From contig CAZNYG010000012.1 of assembly GCA_964577205.1 (NCBI GenBank), positions 1 through 36,247 of the forward strand: a DNA stretch of 36,247 nucleotides, given 5' to 3'. The notes beneath the pieces are model-generated. The model was not told the origin of the DNA. It searched no databases and saw nothing but the letters and a program-made list of their open reading frames with translations. Source of the DNA: CAZNYG01 sp964577205 (lineage in GTDB: Bacteria > Elusimicrobiota > Endomicrobiia > Endomicrobiales > CAIRNS01). A program made the position numbers and the translations under genes. This document shows, one piece after another, positions 34,085 to 36,247 of this stretch; within the stretch, counting starts at the first letter, position 1; every line of letters starts with the position of its first letter.

Positions 34085-34843
34085 TTGACGACACGTAAAC
34101 CACTTCTTGCCGGCAACTGGAAAATGTACAAAACGATACCCGAGGCGCTGGAACTGGTGAACGGGCTTAAAGCCAGTCTCGCCGGGGTCGTCGACCGTGA
34201 AATACTGGTATGCCCGGCCTTCGTTTCTTTGTATGCCGTGGCACAGGCTGTTAAAGGTTCCAGCATAGAGCTGGGAGCCCAGAACATTTTCTGGGAGGCC
34301 AAAGGCGCCTATACCGGGGAGATCGCTCCGGCAATGCTGGTTGACGCCGGCTGCAAGTATGTCATTATCGGCCATTCGGAACGCCGTCAGTATTTCGGTG
34401 AGAGCGATGAGACCGTCAATAAGAAAATGCTGGCGGCCTTCAGATCCGGACTGACCCCCATTGTATGCGTCGGCGAAACCCTTGACGAACGCGAGAAAGG
34501 CGTGACCTTCAAGATCATTGAACGCCAGATCCGCAACGGCATGGCCGGCCTGGACGCGGAACAGGCTAAAACGGTCGTTATCGCCTATGAACCCGTATGG
34601 GCGATCGGCACCGGAAAGACCGCCACGCCGGCCCAGGCACAGGAAGTCCATGCGTTCATCCGCAAGCTGTTCAGCCGGATGTACGGAGAAACCGCGTCCG
34701 GTTCCATACGTATCCTTTACGGCGGTTCGGTCAAGCCCGACAACGTTTCCGAGTTGATGAAACAGGAAGACATTGACGGCGGACTTGTCGGCGGCGCCAG
34801 CCTCGAGATCGAATCTTTCACCAAACTGGTGAGATACATTTAA
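34085..34843 (+). CDS. tpiA: triosephosphate isomerase
   Basis: A 252-residue TIM barrel. It has GNWKMYK near residue 10 (catalytic lysine), ELGAQNIFWEAKGAYTGE near 63, the electrophile histidine in IIGHSERR near 96, the catalytic glutamate in AYEPVWAIGTGK near 167 and ILYGGSVKPDN near 213. It interconverts dihydroxyacetone phosphate and glyceraldehyde 3-phosphate in glycolysis. The start is TTG at 34085, supported by AAAGGAG seven bases upstream and by family alignment; no ATG is suitable. Confidence 0.97.
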   Translation: MTTRKPLLAGNWKMYKTIPEALELVNGLKASLAGVVDREILVCPAFVSLYAVAQAVKGSSIELGAQNIFWEAKGAYTGEIAPAMLVDAGCKYVIIGHSERRQYFGESDETVNKKMLAAFRSGLTPIVCVGETLDEREKGVTFKIIERQIRNGMAGLDAEQAKTVVIAYEPVWAIGTGKTATPAQAQEVHAFIRKLFSRMYGETASGSIRILYGGSVKPDNVSELMKQEDIDGGLVGGASLEIESFTKLVRYI

Positions 34844-34850
34844 CAAAAAA

Positions 34851-34996
34851 GTGAGTAAGTGAGTGGGTGAGTAAGGAAAAACGGAAGGCGAAAAGACAGT
34901 GAATGAGTGAACGAACGGGAAAGAAAATGCTTATCCGGGAAATTCATTGATTCAGGGTTTTATCTTTATTTTTGACGTTGTCGTTGCCTTACTCAC
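34851..34996. repeat. intergenic inverted repeat with 8-bp words (GTGAGTAA) after tpiA
   Basis: GTGAGTAA, GTGAGTGG, GTGAGTAA occupy 34851-34874 exactly in period 8. A second short array, GTGAATGA and GTGAACGA, lies near 34899-34914. GTGAGTAAGG (34867-34876) pairs perfectly with CCTTACTCAC (34987-34996) across a loop of about 110 nt. The word is the complement of the TTACTCAC array at 19659. The pduL ribosome site follows. Confidence 0.75.
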
Positions 34997-35019
34997 TGAG
35001 AATATTGAGGTGTTTTAAA

Positions 35020-35607
35020 ATGACCAACGCCCTGAGAGCTCAAAAACCCGTCATTACCAATGTTTCTAATCGCCATATCCATCTTTGCGCCGCGGACATG
35101 GAAAAGCTTTTCGGCGCGGGGTATTCCCTGCAAAAGATCAAGGACCTGATGCAGCCGGGGGAACATGCCTGCAGGGAAACAGTCACCATAACAGGCGCCA
35201 AAGGCTCCATTGAAAAAGTACGCATTCTCGGTCCGCTCCGCAAGGCGACGCAGGTGGAGATATCCCTGACGGACAGCATAAAGATCGGTGTGAAAGCCCC
35301 CGTCCGTTCTTCGGGCGATGTGAAGGGTTCGGCCCCGATAACCATAACGGGTCCCGCGGGAAAAGTTGAACTTCCTGAAGGGTGTATCGTGGCGAAACGC
35401 CATGTCCATATGACTCCGGCGGACGCCTCTTTCTACGGTATCGCGGATAACGATATGATCAGCATCAGGTGCGGCGGCGCGCGCGGGCTGGTATTCGAAA
35501 ATGTCGTGGCCCGGGTCAGTGAAAAAATGGCGCTGGAATGTCACCTGGATACCGATGAAGCGAATGCCGCCGGCATCAAGAACGGTGACATGATCATCAT
35601 CATGTAA
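35020..35607 (+). CDS. pduL: PduL-type phosphate acyltransferase (phosphotransacylase)
   Basis: A 195-residue PduL. The two zinc-binding motifs are present, SNRHIHL near residue 16 and AKRHVHM near residue 126, along with the paired barrels (LGPLRKATQVEISLTD near 73; ITGPAGKVELPEG). It interconverts acetyl-CoA or propanoyl-CoA and the acyl-phosphate. I start at ATG 35020, preceded by GAGGTG; the N terminus then has only about 13 residues before the first strand, without an amphipathic encapsulation peptide. No shell genes are near. It is therefore probably a cytosolic acetate-forming enzyme replacing the broken pta. Confidence 0.92.
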   Translation: MTNALRAQKPVITNVSNRHIHLCAADMEKLFGAGYSLQKIKDLMQPGEHACRETVTITGAKGSIEKVRILGPLRKATQVEISLTDSIKIGVKAPVRSSGDVKGSAPITITGPAGKVELPEGCIVAKRHVHMTPADASFYGIADNDMISIRCGGARGLVFENVVARVSEKMALECHLDTDEANAAGIKNGDMIIIM

Positions 35608-35676
35608 AGGTTTTCCCGCTTCGTTTGTCTGTACTGTTGTGCTTACCCTCCTGCGGCTTCCTCCGGAGACAGAATT

Positions 35677-36147
35677 ATGAAGATCGCGTTCGGCTGCGAC
35701 CATGCCGGTTTTCCCGTAAAAAAAGAGATGATCGGATTCCTTGAAGCGAATGGACACACCGTGGCCGATCACGGGTGTTCCGGCGCGGGAAGCTGTGATT
35801 ATCCTGATTTCGCCGCGTTGGTGGCCCGGGCGGTCGCCCGGGGGGATGCTGACCGCGGGATACTCATCTGCGGGACCGGCGTCGGGATGTCCATAGCGGC
35901 CAACAAGGTCCCGGGTATCCGGGCGGGCGTGTGCTGGAACGACGATACAGCGAAACTTATCCGCGAACACAACGACACCAATATCCTATGCATGGGGGCG
36001 CGTTTCGCGTCTCCCGCGGATTTGAAACGCTGGACGGGATTGTGGCTTGCCACCCCGGCAAGCACGCAGCCGCGTCATCGCGGGCGCGTCGAAAAAATGA
36101 TGGCCCTTGAAAAGGATCGGGAACAAACTGAACGGAAACGGCGGTAA
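35677..36147 (+). CDS. rpiB: ribose-5-phosphate isomerase B
   Basis: A 156-residue RpiB/LacAB-family isomerase. It begins MKIAFGCDHAGFPVKKE, and the catalytic cysteine lies in ILICGTGVGMSIAANK near residue 66, followed by RAGVCWND and HNDTNILCMGAR near 103. It interconverts ribose 5-phosphate and ribulose 5-phosphate. CCGGAGA precedes ATG 35677. The last 20 residues are a charged extension. Confidence 0.93.
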   Translation: MKIAFGCDHAGFPVKKEMIGFLEANGHTVADHGCSGAGSCDYPDFAALVARAVARGDADRGILICGTGVGMSIAANKVPGIRAGVCWNDDTAKLIREHNDTNILCMGARFASPADLKRWTGLWLATPASTQPRHRGRVEKMMALEKDREQTERKRR

Positions 36148-36247
36148 CGAGGCCCGTCTTAAAGACTCGTTAGCCGGGACAGCAAAACGGTCACGAAACC
36201 CGTTAGAGTCGTGAACGGGCATCGTTACCGTCATTGTCGTTACGTCC
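36148..36247 (+). other. spacer with dyads, cut by the window end
   Basis: AACGAG/CTCGTT, TCACGA/TCGTGA and CCCGTT/AACGGG dyads are visible after rpiB, and the last bases repeat CGTTAC words at 7-8-bp steps. It may be another member of the spacer hairpin family. No gene is seen. Confidence 0.3.

Noticed and set aside
35020..35607. Bacterial microcompartment locus suggested by pduL
   Set aside because: No shell proteins or signature enzymes are in the window, and this PduL lacks an N-terminal encapsulation peptide.

Overview
The window is a 36 kb stretch of a draft genome with essentially all genes on the + strand and three runs of N (12708-12807, 23063-23072, 29989-29998). The content points to an uncultivated, diderm, strictly anaerobic, sugar-fermenting bacterium. 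There is an Omp85-like outer-membrane barrel, a nucleotide-sugar pathway for surface glycans, glycogen debranching and branching enzymes, a PTS enzyme I, and an NAD-linked [FeFe]-hydrogenase with all three maturases under a Rex redox repressor. I cannot place the phylum from sequence alone.

Layout. 1-4139: three genes resembling the WbpB/WbpD/WbpE route to diacetamido sugars, interrupted by an AAA/DUF4143 ATPase and closed by a terminator. 4215-11302: DUF2156 protein, GH133 debranching enzyme, hemerythrin, ABC-F ATPase, GH13 branching enzyme. 11303-13082: an accessory, mostly non-coding stretch with a 70-aa orphan, a promoter-to-terminator unit that may be a small RNA, clustered repeats including a 164-bp tandem repeat that broke the assembly, and a 20-aa lysine-rich micro-gene with a very strong ribosome site and terminator. 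13153-22048: housekeeping genes (PilZ, Ste24-like protease, M42 peptidase, WalJ-like hydrolase, zinc ribbon, Tex, CBS, YajQ, outer-membrane barrel). 22097-24161: PtsI followed by a truncated pta remnant. 24267-33926: Rex-controlled hydrogenase region in the order rex, thioredoxin-like ferredoxin, hydB, hydA, hydC, hydG, hydE, mini-aspA, hydF. 34009-36147: tpiA, pduL, rpiB.

How it fits together. Stored glucan and PTS sugars feed glycolysis (tpiA, rpiB). NADH and ferredoxin would be reoxidised by the HydABC hydrogenase, with Rex sensing NADH/NAD. Acetyl-phosphate is probably made by PduL, because the pta next to ptsI is reduced to about 45 codons.

The most unusual signal lies between the genes. 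At least ten intergenic spacers carry arrays of 7-bp or 8-bp words, mostly arranged as facing complementary arms that would fold into long hairpins. The word is shared by the two arms of one locus but differs between loci. I know of heptamer tandem repeats in other bacteria, but not of this paired, locus-specific organisation. Two further surprises are a 63-codon fusion of the two ends of aspartate ammonia-lyase kept between hydE and hydF, and a perfect 12-bp inverted Rex-type repeat bracketing the rex promoter.
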